From NCBI GenBank assembly GCA_037349105.1, contig JAYJMM010000076.1, forward strand, positions 892,501 through 956,500: DNA of 64,000 nt, in the 5' to 3' direction. The notes below the pieces were generated by a model. The model was not told the DNA's origin, did not search any database, and worked only from the letters and a program-made list of their open reading frames with translations. The stretch is from Limnomonas spitsbergensis (lineage: Eukaryota; Chlorophyta; Chlorophyceae; Chlamydomonadales). Positions 30,901-38,408 of this stretch are shown piece by piece. Numbering within the stretch: the first letter of the stretch is position 1; every line of letters begins with the position of its first letter. The translations under genes and the position numbers were made by a program.

Positions 30901-32226
30901 ATGCCCGATGGAAAGCAACTCAAATCTACGGCATTATCCTCTGTGTTAATTTGATGTGTCATACCGGCAGCCCTTTCGAAGAGCTCCATCGCCCCACTCC
31001 CAGGTCAACCATTAGGAACACTTCCTATACACCTGCGCCCGTTGTGTTTTTCTCACGCTGGCAGCCATCTATTTCCAGGTATCAATTACACTTTTTGTAC
31101 ACTTTTTGTTCAGTTTTTTTGTGTGGTCAAAATCAATAAAACGAAAATGAATTCATGCGTTCTCTCCTACCCGGAGCATCCGTACTGAAGTTATTTGATA
31201 TAAATGGAACCTCTCTTTTTTCCTGGCTGTTTCTCCGTTGCGCAAGGGCGCCCTCCCCGGCACTGACCCCCCTGTTTGGGGGGATGGGTCCGAGACCCTC
31301 AAAGGGACCAGGCCCCTTGCCCCGCTGGGCCCTTGATCAGCCACTTCTCAGACGCCATCCCGGACACTACCCCCCCTGTTTTGGGGGATGGGTCGGACCC
31401 CTTAATTGACAGGCCCCTTCACCTGTCCCGCAGCGCCCCTGATGAGCCACCTCTCAGGCGCCATCCCGGACACTGAAACTTACCCCCTGTTAGGGGAGGG
31501 ATGGGTCCGCGACCCTCCAGGTGACAGGCCCCTTGTCAAATTGTATTTTTTGTCAAATCACTAAAAAAAAAGTAAACTCTTGTGTCCCGCTCCTACCTGG
31601 AGCATGACTTGCAGGCTGTCAGGCAAGACGGCCTCCTCCGGCTCCGCAACAGCAACAGCAGGCTCGGCAAGCTGATTCTTTTCCCGCGAGCGCTGTTGCT
31701 TTTTGCCGCGGCCGCCACTGCCTGCATGGGGCGCCTGCTGCTGCTTCTGCCTGAGTCTTTTCAGTAGCCATGCGGTGCCGGCGACTGCAACTGCCGTGAG
31801 CACGGACGGAATAAGTGACTGCAGCCCCCCTCGTCCCTTGGCGCTTGTCACAGGCGGGGTAGTGTGGGTGCGAGACGGCGGGTCCGGAGCTGCGGTCGAC
31901 CGCGCTGGGCCGACGGTCCGACGAGGTGCAGAGGCCGCAGGTTCGGCTGAGGAGGATGAGGAAGCATCGCGTGGTTGAAAATCCAGTTGCTCCGCATCAG
32001 CCGCGACAAGCTCAGGGCCGCCCTCGGCTGCGTCGGGGTTCTGCGGATCGAGCTGCCCTTGCTGGACGTTCGTTTCCAGGTCGTTATCTCTCCGCGCGGC
32101 CGCAACGCTGCGCACTTCTGTGGCGTCAGAAGGCACGCCCTGGTCAGACGCGCGGTGGGCAGGAACATAGTCTTGCGATCTCCCGACGGATCCAGCTGAG
32201 GGCCGATGTGGCAGGGATGAGGCCAT
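15784..32226 (-). CDS. TOC64: Toc64/OEP64-like outer envelope protein with amidase-like and TPR domains
   Basis: Likely an outer chloroplast-envelope receptor that docks chaperone-bound preproteins (the plant Toc64/OEP64 family). Exons in coding order: 32226-31597, 30546-30237, 29363-29115, 27459-27308, 25661-25032, 24216-24077, 22504-22414, 21321-21168, 20195-20117, 18843-18750, 17074-16949, 16539-16456 and/or 16242-16159, 15966-15784. Every junction keeps phase. The product is about 973 residues with one copy of the duplicated exon, or 1001 with both, against roughly 600 for land-plant proteins. The extra length is an N-terminal extension and an acidic insert. Domain order (transmembrane helix, amidase-like, TPR) is the family's. 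OM64 or a cytosolic amidase is less likely because of the dead active site, the N-terminal anchor and the TPRs. No transit peptide is expected. Confidence 0.85.
16159..16539 (-). CDS. TOC64: Tandemly duplicated 84-nt Toc64-like exon (12a and 12b)
   Basis: Two intact copies, 16539-16456 and 16242-16159, both 84 nt and both phase 0-0, read RAAQRPPKARLGTNIGRRTA then ISLGEDLK, and RAAQWLPKARLGTNIGRRTA then IGPGKDLT. Both have a CTTCAG or CCTCAG acceptor and a GTGCGT donor. Including either one or both keeps the frame, so alternative or double inclusion is possible. The upstream intron side (GGCCTTAC...AGAAATAAGAAA) was duplicated with the exon. Between the copies lies a CA-rich CACACGCACACCC tract. 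Confidence 0.8.
16548..16806. mobile_element. hAT-like palindromic MITE with 8-bp target duplication
   Basis: Element at 16556-16798 (243 bp), flanked by perfect 8-bp direct repeats GGCCTTAC (16548-16555 and 16799-16806). Terminal inverted repeats are AAGGGGCCTGTCACTAGGGG on the left and a close match, AAGTGGCTTGTCACTAGGGG, on the right. The arms continue as a long imperfect palindrome (GGTTGGCGCC...GGCGCCAACC). The 8-bp duplication points to hAT-type mobilisation. There is no coding capacity. It sits 7 bp upstream of the acceptor of Toc64-like exon 12a. Confidence 0.88.
16949..21321 (-). CDS. TOC64: Toc64-like exons 8 to 11: TPR domain
   Basis: Exon 8 (21321-21168) has an Ala/Pro linker then EKMKAKGNDLYLAG. 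Exon 9 (20195-20117) gives RHADAVTEYTKAINTNPQ and YYNN. Exon 10 (18843-18750) gives RAMACIKLFRFEQAEDDCCR. Exon 11 (17074-16949) gives VKALLRRATARDALQKYDEA and LGLEPNN. Together they form three TPR repeats. Residues expected of an Hsp70/Hsp90 carboxylate clamp are present (K and N in AKGND, N in YNNRA, K and R in VKALLRR), supporting chaperone docking. Exon 10 has no good GT donor in frame. A GC donor (GATATG|GCGAGT) gives the right phase. Confidence 0.85.
17100..18747 (-). repeat. Toc64-like intron 10: exon 11 edge copies, GCTCATGTTG repeats, polypyrimidine array
   Basis: Degenerate copies of the exon 11 start (minus-strand RATARDALQKYDEA region) lie near 17155-17215, 17480-17520, 17595-17640 and 17690-17745. 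Bases 17790-17960 repeat TAGTGCTCATGTTG. Bases 18035-18720 are a CCTCCTTATCCTCCCCCATC / CTCGCCTCTACCCCTCCCCT polypyrimidine minisatellite. No other exon is visible. Confidence 0.8.
19085..20150 (-). repeat. Exon 9 3'-edge array downstream of Toc64-like exon 9
   Basis: More than twenty units of the end of exon 9 with donor (minus-strand TNPQCAVYYNNR then GTGTGC) tile 19270-20150. Long (about 61 bp, with GCGGGTTGGTGTTG) and short (about 31 bp) forms alternate irregularly. The unit next to the exon is used in my gene model (donor at 20116-20115). Every unit keeps the AACAACAG|GTGTGC donor, and all three minus frames are open. A copy of the exon 10 5' edge lies at about 19095-19130. Confidence 0.93.
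20200..21167 (-). repeat. Toc64-like intron 8: exon 8 3'-edge and exon 9 5'-edge copies
   Basis: Copies of the exon 8 end with donor (minus-strand AAGGGCAATGATCTGTA..CAGGTGGGCC) lie near 21070-21110, 20955-20990, 20720-20745 and 20640-20670, decaying with distance from the exon. Copies of the exon 9 start (GCTCTTCAGACCAGCAG type) lie near 20255-20320. Bases 20770-20880 are a CACCCTTTCTCC repeat. Bases 20400-20450 hold TTTAGGG-like runs. Confidence 0.78.
21335..22413 (-). repeat. Exon 7 3'-edge array downstream of Toc64-like exon 7
   Basis: About a dozen units of roughly 54 bp (plus-strand GCAACCCTACCATTTGTGCG, ACACCCCCCTCAATCGCTCT, TAACCTTAAACC) run from 21590 to 22400. Each holds the last 8-9 bases of exon 7 and its donor, in minus-strand order CACAAATG|GTAGGG. 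A copy of the exon 8 5' edge (CAGTCCCCAGAGACCCAACA..TGGTCTGCAACGCAG) lies at about 21395-21435. Confidence 0.9.
22414..24216 (-). CDS. TOC64: Toc64-like exons 6 and 7: end of amidase-like domain
   Basis: Exon 6 (24216-24077, 140 nt) encodes VKLVQCFHGITSLGGCPTVT and DGSPVSITLFSAQ, matching the family's 'SISGCCQVTVPLG...PISVSFIG'. Exon 7 (22504-22414, 91 nt) encodes RFDMRLLAVADKLTPMIQ and FRTIKEEIAQM, matching 'DRFLLDTVQTMYPSLQ'. The Arg codon is split across the intron. A near-identical partial copy of exon 6 at about 24262-24340 (reading VPKLEYDVFVKLVQCVHG) lacks the 3' half and looks like an edge duplicate. Confidence 0.83.
22505..24076 (-). repeat. Exon 7 5'-edge copies in Toc64-like intron 6
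   Basis: Five copies of the start of exon 7 with acceptor (minus-strand GGTTCGACATGCGATTGCTT) lie near 22655-22720, 22795-22850, 23080-23130, 23235-23290 and 23365-23420. They are followed by shared TTTCCAGCTACACTCCAGCA spacer. Bases 22905-23030 are a CATTATTTCCCTTTTT microsatellite. Two related segments at 23630-23780 and 23790-23900 (AAAATGCAAAACAAGACTGGC / AAAATGCGAAGCAAGGCTGG) are a local duplication. Confidence 0.82.
24217..25031 (-). repeat. Exon 6 5'-edge copies in Toc64-like intron 5
   Basis: Two strong copies of the start of exon 6 with acceptor lie at about 24262-24355 and 24395-24500. They are followed out to about 24900 by short decayed units around TGTACTGCACTACATGTCACACTCC-like sequence. 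Bases 24955-25020 repeat GGAAGGCATGCCCTGACGTT three times, next to the exon 5 donor. Confidence 0.8.
25032..25661 (-). CDS. TOC64: Toc64-like exon 5: amidase continuation with acidic insert
   Basis: 210 codons, phase 0-0, between TGCCCACAG and ACCAG|GTACGT. It begins VRFLSTNSTAWQAVEVPAVE and ends SELLKQTVKPDTIMVLPGLP, which matches the 'LLKDDGILVIPTLP' core strand of Toc64. Between them (25,100-25,450) lies an insert of over 100 residues rich in Ala, Pro and Asp/Glu, including a run of about 15 consecutive Asp/Glu. No such insert is in land-plant Toc64 as I know it. It probably forms an exposed acidic loop. Confidence 0.85.
25700..27307 (-). repeat. Toc64-like intron 4: copies of both flanking exon edges
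   Basis: A 120-bp copy of the start of exon 5 with acceptor lies at about 25735-25856. Copies of the end of exon 4 with donor (minus-strand GCAGATCAGGCAGGAGCCGT..CAGCTG|GTGAAC) lie near 26145-26190, 26455-26485 and 26525-26565. Bases 26575-27030 are GTAGCTGAACTGTAGC..CACCGCAAAACA units, interrupted by a MITE. Telomere-like CCCTAAACC runs occupy 27170-27300. Confidence 0.8.
26631..26821. mobile_element. hAT-type MITE with CAGGG ends and 8-bp target duplication
   Basis: Element at 26639-26813 (175 bp) bounded by perfect AGCAGAGC repeats (26631-26638 and 26814-26821). Terminal inverted repeats are CAGGGTAACCCAGTACGG on the left and CAGGGTTGCCCAGTACGG on the right. The interior is ACGGTACGGTACGG-rich and non-coding. 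CAGGG termini with an 8-bp duplication are typical of hAT elements. It lies in Toc64-like intron 4. Confidence 0.9.
27308..30546 (-). CDS. TOC64: Toc64-like exons 2 to 4: amidase-like domain
   Basis: Exon 2 (30546-30237) encodes GDLSLVVSEDVDVAG, then the Lys-containing GKTANQPLGL and GGACTG. Exon 3 (29363-29115) continues AAVAVATGL and ATDWLGEARVPAACCGLFAL, then LTVLARDSKTLVRAAEALG. Exon 4 (27459-27308) encodes NGNLRGELIKFVVAQDLFDL and the helix after it. In active amidase-signature enzymes the GGSSSG and GGSxR serines are catalytic. Here they are replaced (GGACTG and LGEAR), as in plant Toc64, so the fold should have no amidase activity. The catalytic-lysine position is kept. Confidence 0.88.
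27460..28650 (-). repeat. 62-bp array of the exon 4 5' edge upstream of Toc64-like exon 4
   Basis: About 18 tandem units (CAGGTTAACATTACCTGTTA, GCGGGCAGGGGACAGGGGGC, AGGGGCAGATAAGTGGGTAG) fill 27475-28560, with a looser copy to 28650. On the minus strand each unit contains ACAGGTAATGTTAACCTG. This matches the acceptor and first bases of exon 4 (GCAGGTAATGGCAACCTG). The array lies entirely upstream of the exon. Confidence 0.92.
28651..29114. other. Rest of Toc64-like intron 3: low-complexity, no gene
   Basis: This part holds GGGCAGGA-rich sequence, a CACACAAA.. run (28790-28850) and TTTAGGG-like degenerate repeats (28900-29070). I see no exon-like or element-like structure. Confidence 0.5.
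29440..30236 (-). repeat. Toc64-like intron 2: triple 85-bp dispersed repeat and exon 2 3'-edge copies
   Basis: Bases 29775-30030 are three tandem copies (about 85 bp) of ACTTTTTGTTTGCCGACGTG, GACGAGCTCTATTTAAG, GCCCAGAGGTGTAATGTCAT. This is part of a dispersed family also at 14.9, 38.7, 39.7-40.2 and 63.5 kb. Bases 30119-30200 are a copy of the exon 2 end with donor (minus-strand CATGATGGGGCTC, GGTAGCCCGCTGAAC, CATGCACAGGTGCG). Confidence 0.8.
30547..31596. repeat. Toc64-like intron 1: exon 2 edge copy, dispersed repeat, MITE-end/amine-oxidase composite
   Basis: Bases 30602-30680 copy the exon 2 5' edge with acceptor. Bases 30715-30960 are the third copy of the repeat seen at 7.4 and 12.9 kb. 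Bases 31250-31545 hold two to three roughly 100-bp units. Each joins a MITE end (GGGGCCTGTCAATTAAGGGG on the minus strand) to a fragment reading APERWLIRGAAGQ then GTGAAG. That fragment matches the end of amine oxidase exon 8 (PEKWLIKGAAGQ), not Toc64. Confidence 0.75.
31597..32226 (-). CDS. TOC64: Toc64-like exon 1: disordered extension and transmembrane anchor
   Basis: 210 codons from an ATG preceded by no other in-frame Met closer than 25 codons. An upstream Met at 32301 is possible, but a CCTCAG acceptor-like site lies between the two. Residues 1-133 are low-complexity and Ser/Ala/Pro/Asp-rich. Residues 135-155 form one hydrophobic helix (PSVLTAVAVAGTAWLLKRLR) followed by Lys/Arg/Gln, as in the N-terminal anchor of Toc64. 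The exon ends CTCCAG|GTAGGA in phase 0. Land-plant Toc64 starts almost directly with the helix, so the extension is unusual. Confidence 0.78.
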
Positions 32227-34200
32227 TAGGCGACTGAGGGCAGTATGTAAGCCCTGGAAACGGTATGAGTCAGCTACAATCGGAATACAAACAAGTCGCA
32301 ACGCACCACTGGCATGTCATCTGGAGGGTGGGCATGCCAAGTCGCCACTGCGTCTATATGACGCATCCGAACCAGGTGAGAGGGTGGGAAGACACTAGGG
32401 TTGGATTTAGGCAAGAATTTCAGGGGTCGGGAGTTCAACTCGTAGGATGCAGTGATGGCCGGTGGCCATGGCTAGGTCTAAGGTTCGCATGCATACTTCA
32501 TAAACATTCGATAAGCTATGATTGGAATTGGGAGCCCGTGGCTCAAAAATGCCAAGTTTGAAGGTACCGGTAGTACTTGAAGCCTTCAAGTTGAAGGTAC
32601 TTGCATAGTTGCATCCCACGCACATGCTGCAGGCGCGCCTGGTGATGCACACACATACATCCGCACATTATCACAGCAGTATCTGCCGGAGTACATGATT
32701 TAGTATGACAGCAGCATGCACTGGGGTGGCCTTATGACCTGTCCTTACAGACGATTTACCCCTGGCCAAGTGAACCCGGGCCCGGGGTGCCGGCCGGGGT
32801 TGAGTTTTTATGAACGTCGTCAGTGAAGCTTTTGCACCGCCGTATGGAGGGGGTTTTCGAGGTTTGGTTGGAGGGGGGTTTTCGGGGTCCGGCGCAGGGG
32901 TAGCAGGGGGGTTGGCGAAAGTGAGCAGGTGGGGTTTTCCGAAATGAAAATCGCTGGTGACCAATACGCCCGCCCGTTGATTGACGAGCGTTATGTGAAA
33001 GGGTGCGAGCGTTAGCCAACAGGCCAACAACCACATACACCGCAACCCCTGCCGCAACTACAGCAGGGTCATGCAAAAAAACGGGCGTAGCCTACGTTCG
33101 TCGGCTTGTTAAACCCCGGTCACATCATTCGTGATAGATCCCAACCCCGTGGAGATGGTGCGTCCATACCCTGGACCCTCCCCCCAGTGCACTCTGACAT
33201 CCTCTGCCAAGCTCCCCTCCCCCCAACGCATTCTGACCTCCCCCGCCACCAGCCCCCCCTCCTCCAAGCACACTTTGTCCTTCTGCCACCAGTCCCCCCT
33301 TCCCCCAGCGCACTCTGACCTCCTCTGCCATAAGGACCCCTCCCCCCAAATGCTATAGATTGATGGGCCCTAGTGGCCCACTTGCTCTATAGATTTTGGT
33401 TGAACTCTATAATGCCCCTTCCGCCACCAGCCACCACTCCCCCATTTCCTGACTTTCAGCATGCCCTCCATCCCCTAAAACACGTCCTCTGTCCGATGCA
33501 TCCGACCCTACGAGTGTGGCTTGGCCTCCCCTCATAAAACAAGGGTTGCAAAAGGCAATTTGGTAGGATGTGCATTTTGGGACTGGACAAAACGGACTGG
33601 ACAAAAAATTGCAGGTTTTGAGATATTTGGTAGGGGACTGGCAAGAAATGGTAGGTGCAAGCCAATTCTGGTAGGTTGGGGAATCATAGCCCTAATTTTT
33701 GGTAGGTTGGCCGAAATCGGTAAGAAAACCTACAAGTTTTGACCCCACCTACCGGTACCTACCAAAACAGGGGGTTTGAGTAGTAGTGATAGGTATCATA
33801 ATTGGATTCGGATCAGACAAGGTTTGGATTCGAAACGTTGTTTTAATCAACGCGACAAAGGCTCGACATAAGTTTTGGAGATCGCCAAGCAGTGCAAACG
33901 AGAAGAACAGATTACGGTAAGTGTGGACGGAAGCTAAGTAGACCCCCGGAATGCCAGAAACGCACACAGGGGAGATCTAAGTCGGACATGCTACAGATTG
34001 CCCCAGAATCTGTCTCTTGTGCTCCACATCTGTCATATATTAATACCCATATTCGGGTCGAATTTCCTGGCAAAGTCAGATCAACTGTGCTGAACAATAA
34101 TGCTGAACTAAAACAAAAATGATCATGAAGAACCGGTGAAGACGGAGCCACTCGCCCACTCTGACACGACTTGACTGCTGCGTCCTGTACCCTGTGAACG
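32227..34200. other. Upstream of Toc64-like gene: no recognised gene
   Basis: This should hold the Toc64-like promoter, but I see no clear TATA box. A minus-strand ORF at 33076-32756 begins MHDPAVVAAGVAVYVVVGLL, a plausible single membrane helix, then a Pro/Lys-rich stretch. I do not recognise it and it may be chance. Bases 33190-33345 repeat CCCCCAGCGCACTCTGACCTCC. Bases 33540-33780 are GGTAGGTTGG/GGTAGGGG-rich. Confidence 0.4.
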
Positions 34201-34219
34201 GCCAGTGGCTGCTACTAGA

Positions 34220-34521
34220 TAGCCTTAGTAAGGAACATTGCCACCTCACTCTGTTTATTCTGCAGGCTGCACTTCCTCAAGATATATGTCAGCCTCTGGA
34301 CCCATGTCAATGCGTTCATCAGTCGGCATGCGGGTAGGCTCTGGTGGCCTAGTTCATTCAGGCCACATAGCCTGAGCAGCAGCAACTTCGGTGTCGTGTG
34401 CGCTGTCTCCAAAAGATCCACTGGCTCAAGCGATGATGAAAATGATGACGAGGACAACGTTATGAACGAGGAGCTCCGGGAGTTTTGGAGAAGCCTGATG
34501 ATGCTGCGGATCAATAAGTAA
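34220..34521 (+). CDS. Unrecognised acidic ORF, possible 3' exon
   Basis: An open frame preceded by TTATTCTGCAG, an acceptor-like site at about 34256, encodes LHFLKIYVSLWTHVNAFI and an acidic segment SSDDENDDEDNVMNEELREF before TAA. I do not recognise the family. It could be the last exon of a plus-strand gene or a transposon remnant. An acidic C-terminal stretch also ends the frame at 38409-38527. Confidence 0.25.
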
Positions 34522-34747
34522 CCTGGGCTGGGTCGGTGCTTGAAATCTGGCGCAATTCAATTTCTTCATTACTCATCTTGATTTCGCACTAGCTCTGAAC
34601 TCTCCTTCGGCTTACCAATCGTGTACGTATCCTCACCCTGGATTATTTTGTGGGCTGGCATGAAATAAAACAGGGGCGGGGGGCTTGTATTTTTCTTGGT
34701 GGCTAAGCTCAGTTTGCCATTCGATGGTCTCTTCCTCATGATGCTGG

Positions 34748-35019
34748 GTCCCAATAAGGGGCCTGTCACTTAGGGGGACAGACGAGTCCCCCCAAACAGG
34801 GGGGGGTCGCGAACCGGGTCGGCCGGGACAGAGCCTTTCCGCACAAAAAATTCGACAGGAAAAAAGCGAACGTTCGTTCTGTATTAAAAAGCTTAAGCCA
34901 GGGACGCCAGTAAAACTTTCCGCCCGGAAAGACCCCATCCCAAGGGTCCACTAACTGCAGTTGTCGGGGGACTCGTCCGACTCGTCCGACCCCTTAAGTT
35001 ACAGGCCCCTTGTCCCACT
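34748..35019. mobile_element. hAT-like palindromic MITE, second copy
   Basis: Element at 34756-35011 (256 bp) of the same family as the one at 16556. Ends are AAGGGGCCTGTCACTTAGGG and, as reverse complement, AAGGGGCCTGTAACTTAAGG. The flanking octamers GTCCCAAT and GTCCCACT match at 7 of 8 positions, so the target duplication is slightly decayed. Inner arms pair imperfectly and there is no coding capacity. Confidence 0.85.
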
Positions 35020-35189
35020 TAAGCACTCAGGCTGATGGCATTGGTGTACATGACCAAAAGAAGGGTAAATTGTCCTGAAAGGTATCGAGGATCATCAGGA
35101 TATTGAGCCTGTGGTTCAGTACTTGAGTCGGAGGACCTAGATGGCGCCCTGCCCTTGGGCCACAGTAGATGAGGTTCCGCAGAATGTTG

Positions 35190-36080
35190 TGAGCAGGCTA
35201 TCCTTGGTAGGATAGAACTGCTGTGGGTCGAGCGGTCTCACGCCTCCTGCTTCGGCGGAGGAGTAGTCTTTCTTTCTGAGGTTCTTGAGACAGCCCTAAT
35301 TCCTGTAATTTCGTGGCTGCCCTTGTTTCGCCCTGCCACTGCTCAGCACTATCCCCCTGAAATATTTGCTGCCGACACTGGACATGGCCCACATCCTTGG
35401 CATCTCAAACCCACGAGTCAATCGATTTGATGGAAAGGTTAAAATCGGGGTCCCTGGCTCCCGGACACTTCTGCAAAGTGAAGAGGATGCATCTGCGCCG
35501 TGTGGCGCTTGTGCAGGTGAGTCCTAGCTGGCGGGAGTTGCAAATCAATGAGTCCATGCATGATGGACACGAGGGAGGGAGGGCACTAGTAGGAGGTGGA
35601 TGGTGGTGTCAAAACTGCCAGCACAATACCTAAATTCGGCTTGCTGCCTGGATAAAGTATATAAGATACCCTAAGCCCCCTGAAGCGCCTACAGGATATA
35701 GAATATACCCTTTACCCTAAACCCTGAAGCTCCTACAGGATGTATTGATACATACGGTAGCAAGATTTATCTTGGCGCCAGCTTCAAAAGCACGCATGAC
35801 TGCTTCGGACACGCCTGAAGCAGGCTCTCCCGTAGCTGCTCCAGGTTTTGCCGCTTCAGGTGCAGTGGCCGCCGGCCATGTTGCCGCAAGACCCAGGGAG
35901 GCGCTGATCCGACGGTGTACCTGGTGTAAGCAGGGGGGACGTCTGGTGATTCGTTGAAAGCGCCCCGCAGAATATCGTGCGCGGGCTATCCTTTGGGATA
36001 GAACTGCTGTGGGTCGAGCGCTCCTGACGCCTCATGCTAGCTTGGGCGGAGGCGTAGTCTTTCTCTCTATCTTGCCAGCA
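35190..36080. repeat. Direct repeat pair about 770 bp apart
   Basis: Bases 35190-35290 and 35963-36065 share GAATRTYGTGMGCRGGCTAT, GATAGAACTGCTGTGGGTCG and GGCGGAGG.GTAGTCTTTCT in the same orientation. Between them, 35384-35518 is an open plus-strand segment starting at an ATG (MAHILGISNPRVNRFDGKVK) that ends at a strong GTGCAG|GTGAGT donor. I do not recognise the product. The pair could be the ends of a non-autonomous element, or a segmental duplication. Confidence 0.5.
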
Positions 36081-38060
36081 CAAAATTTCCTGGATTCTTG
36101 TTCAGGTGTGACGGATTCAGTAAATGAATAATAATTTGTACGTCAACGCCAGCTTCGGTCGGAAATCTTTATCAACTCCGCGCACCCCCAACAATAATCA
36201 ATTAATAGAGAGTCAAACCCGGTAATTAACAATTATATCACCCTAGGGGTGCAGGCAGGCCCTCGCCATGTACTTGCATTGCCTTTCCTCCGATTGCTCC
36301 TTTCAATGCTGGTGCGAGCCAGAAATTTAGACAGAATCTCTCTATTTCCAATGTTAACTAAGGTTGATGATTTACCTCGAGGACTGAAATCAGTGCTGTG
36401 CAATGGAAACGTTAGTCAGAAATTATGCAAGTAATTACCATACGGTCTCTTACTCGTAAATGCAGCTGAAATTACTGTGACTGAGACTCAGCTACGTATT
36501 TCAGCTACTGTAAGGACCGTAATTGGCACCACCCTGATTGTATTATTGTATGGTATCCCAGCCCTAAACGACGTTAATTGTGATGGGAGACAAAGCAAGA
36601 GCACGGCTCGCCAATTATTTGCTTATTTGCCTCATGCTGCTCACACGACCCAACCACGGAATGTACATGGGTCGGTATAGTCTTCTAGCTTCATCCGACC
36701 ACGGCAACCCTTTTTTCAACTGTGCCTTTTCACCTTCCCCACCTCGATAAACTGTTTGCGCTTTGGGTCCTTTCAGATGGGGGCATTCTATGAGACCGCC
36801 GGCTTCGACGCGCTGTTGCTCTGCCAGTTTGCCAAGGTCCACCCAATGCCGCCGTAACATGGCCTGGCTCGCGCTGGGGTCCAACTTGCCTACATGCCAA
36901 GAGCTGTGAGAGCGCTCAACAAGGCGGGGGGGGGGGTGAGTGTCTGTTCTTCTATGACGCCGGTGGGTCCGATGTTATGTACGGTATTGTTGGTGTGACA
37001 TTCTTGGGGTCTCAGCACTCTGCTGCCCCTGCAATAGCCCCTATCGTTGGATGGCTGGCGAGTGTGCTGGTCCCTTCACCTACGCAGACATCATTATTTG
37101 GCCGTGAGCCGTGCAGGGTGTGCGGAAAACCGGGTCTTTGTTGGGTCGAAAAGCAAGGCATTCTGCCCCCAAAGAAGCCCTGGGTAAGAAAGAAAGAAAG
37201 CTACTCCCTATTAGGGCGTGGAGGTTCAGGGAACAGCGCAGCTTGGGGCCGTAGCCACATCCTCGCCGTTACCATTACCCCCTGGGTACCGTACTGACCA
37301 AGAGACACAGTGGACCAGGCCTGAAACATGACACAGGGTGTTGGTTGCTAATCCGGAATGCTCCCCACCTTTCATTCACAATGTACCTACAGATCAGATC
37401 TACCTGCAGATCAGATCTACCTGGCATCATCTTGCAAGTGACACGAGTGTGCCTGCCTGTCCCGATGCTTTCACCCATGTTCATGTTCTCAACCATTTCA
37501 GGCGGTGTGCAAAAAAGTTCCCGCTCGGCCGAGCGGGAGGTACCGACGGAACGACGACAAGCTCGATTATAGAGTGGGCTGTGCACGGGGTGTCGACGCC
37601 GATGAGGTTTGTTAAGGCTAACATACAAGGTTGTGCCGCCGACCATGATGGACAGTCCGGTATAATATCAGGATTTGGCGATTTGCTGAGGCTATGCCTG
37701 CCAGGCGGCCTAAGCGGCAATTCTAACGACTTGTTCATTTTGCAGTTGCTGACTAGTACCTACTGGTAGTGACTGAGGTGCGTGATCGGAAGCCAGAAAC
37801 ATCTTCATGAGTCAAAATGTCTCCCTTTTTTTTATTTTGTGCAACATCATGTCAACCTTCGTGATAGCTTCCGTCCCCTATATCTAATCCCATACAATTG
37901 ATGCGGCCCCGTTCAGGCCGCCCCATGTTTCACGAGGGTGGACTGGAAGTGGAACTCTACGCCACGGGAAATAAAGCCTCTCGTTGGTGAGCCCCTGGCA
38001 GACATTGTTGACTAGAATTCTAGGCAGTCAGAAGCATCATGCACGATGTCATGAATGGAG
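36080..38060. other. No recognised gene; short ORFs only
   Basis: The longest plus frame (36977-37297) has a PCRVCGKPGLC cysteine pair and a basic tail, but it has no family I recognise and no obvious splice partners. A minus frame at 36884-36615 is likewise unassigned. Base composition is closer to the intergenic DNA than to the GC-rich exons of the three host genes. I make no functional call. Confidence 0.35.
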
Positions 38061-38064
38061 GGAT

Positions 38065-38243
38065 TAGGGTTACCCAGTACCACCGTTTGGGTCCAAATCC
38101 TGTACCGTTTACTGAGTCGTACCGCACCGGACAACAATGCGGTTCTCTGTTAAAACACCGTGCCGTACATTTTGACCGTTCGTACCGTGTTCGTATCCGT
38201 ACCGTACCATGTCACCTTTCGTATTTCCAAACAGGGTAACCCT
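38065..38243. mobile_element. Second copy of the CAGGGTAACCC MITE family
   Basis: It starts TAGGGTTACCCAGTACC and ends GGTAACCCTG (reverse complement CAGGGTTACCC). The inner sequence CCAAATCCTGTACCGTTTAC, GTACCGTACC is related to the copy at 26639-26813 in opposite orientation. I find no matching 8-bp flanks, so this copy has lost or never had a clean target duplication. Confidence 0.7.
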
Positions 38244-38408
38244 GGCCCCAAGCTGGGGAGGCAGTACAGGTGTGGAAAGTGTAATGGTAACGGCGCGGAT
38301 GTGGCTACGGGCCCAAGCTGCTTTGTTTCCTTAACCTCCACGCCCTAATAGGGTGTAGCTTTATCTCTTTGTTACCCCGTGTTGCATGCACCGCCTACCA
38401 ACTTGCAG

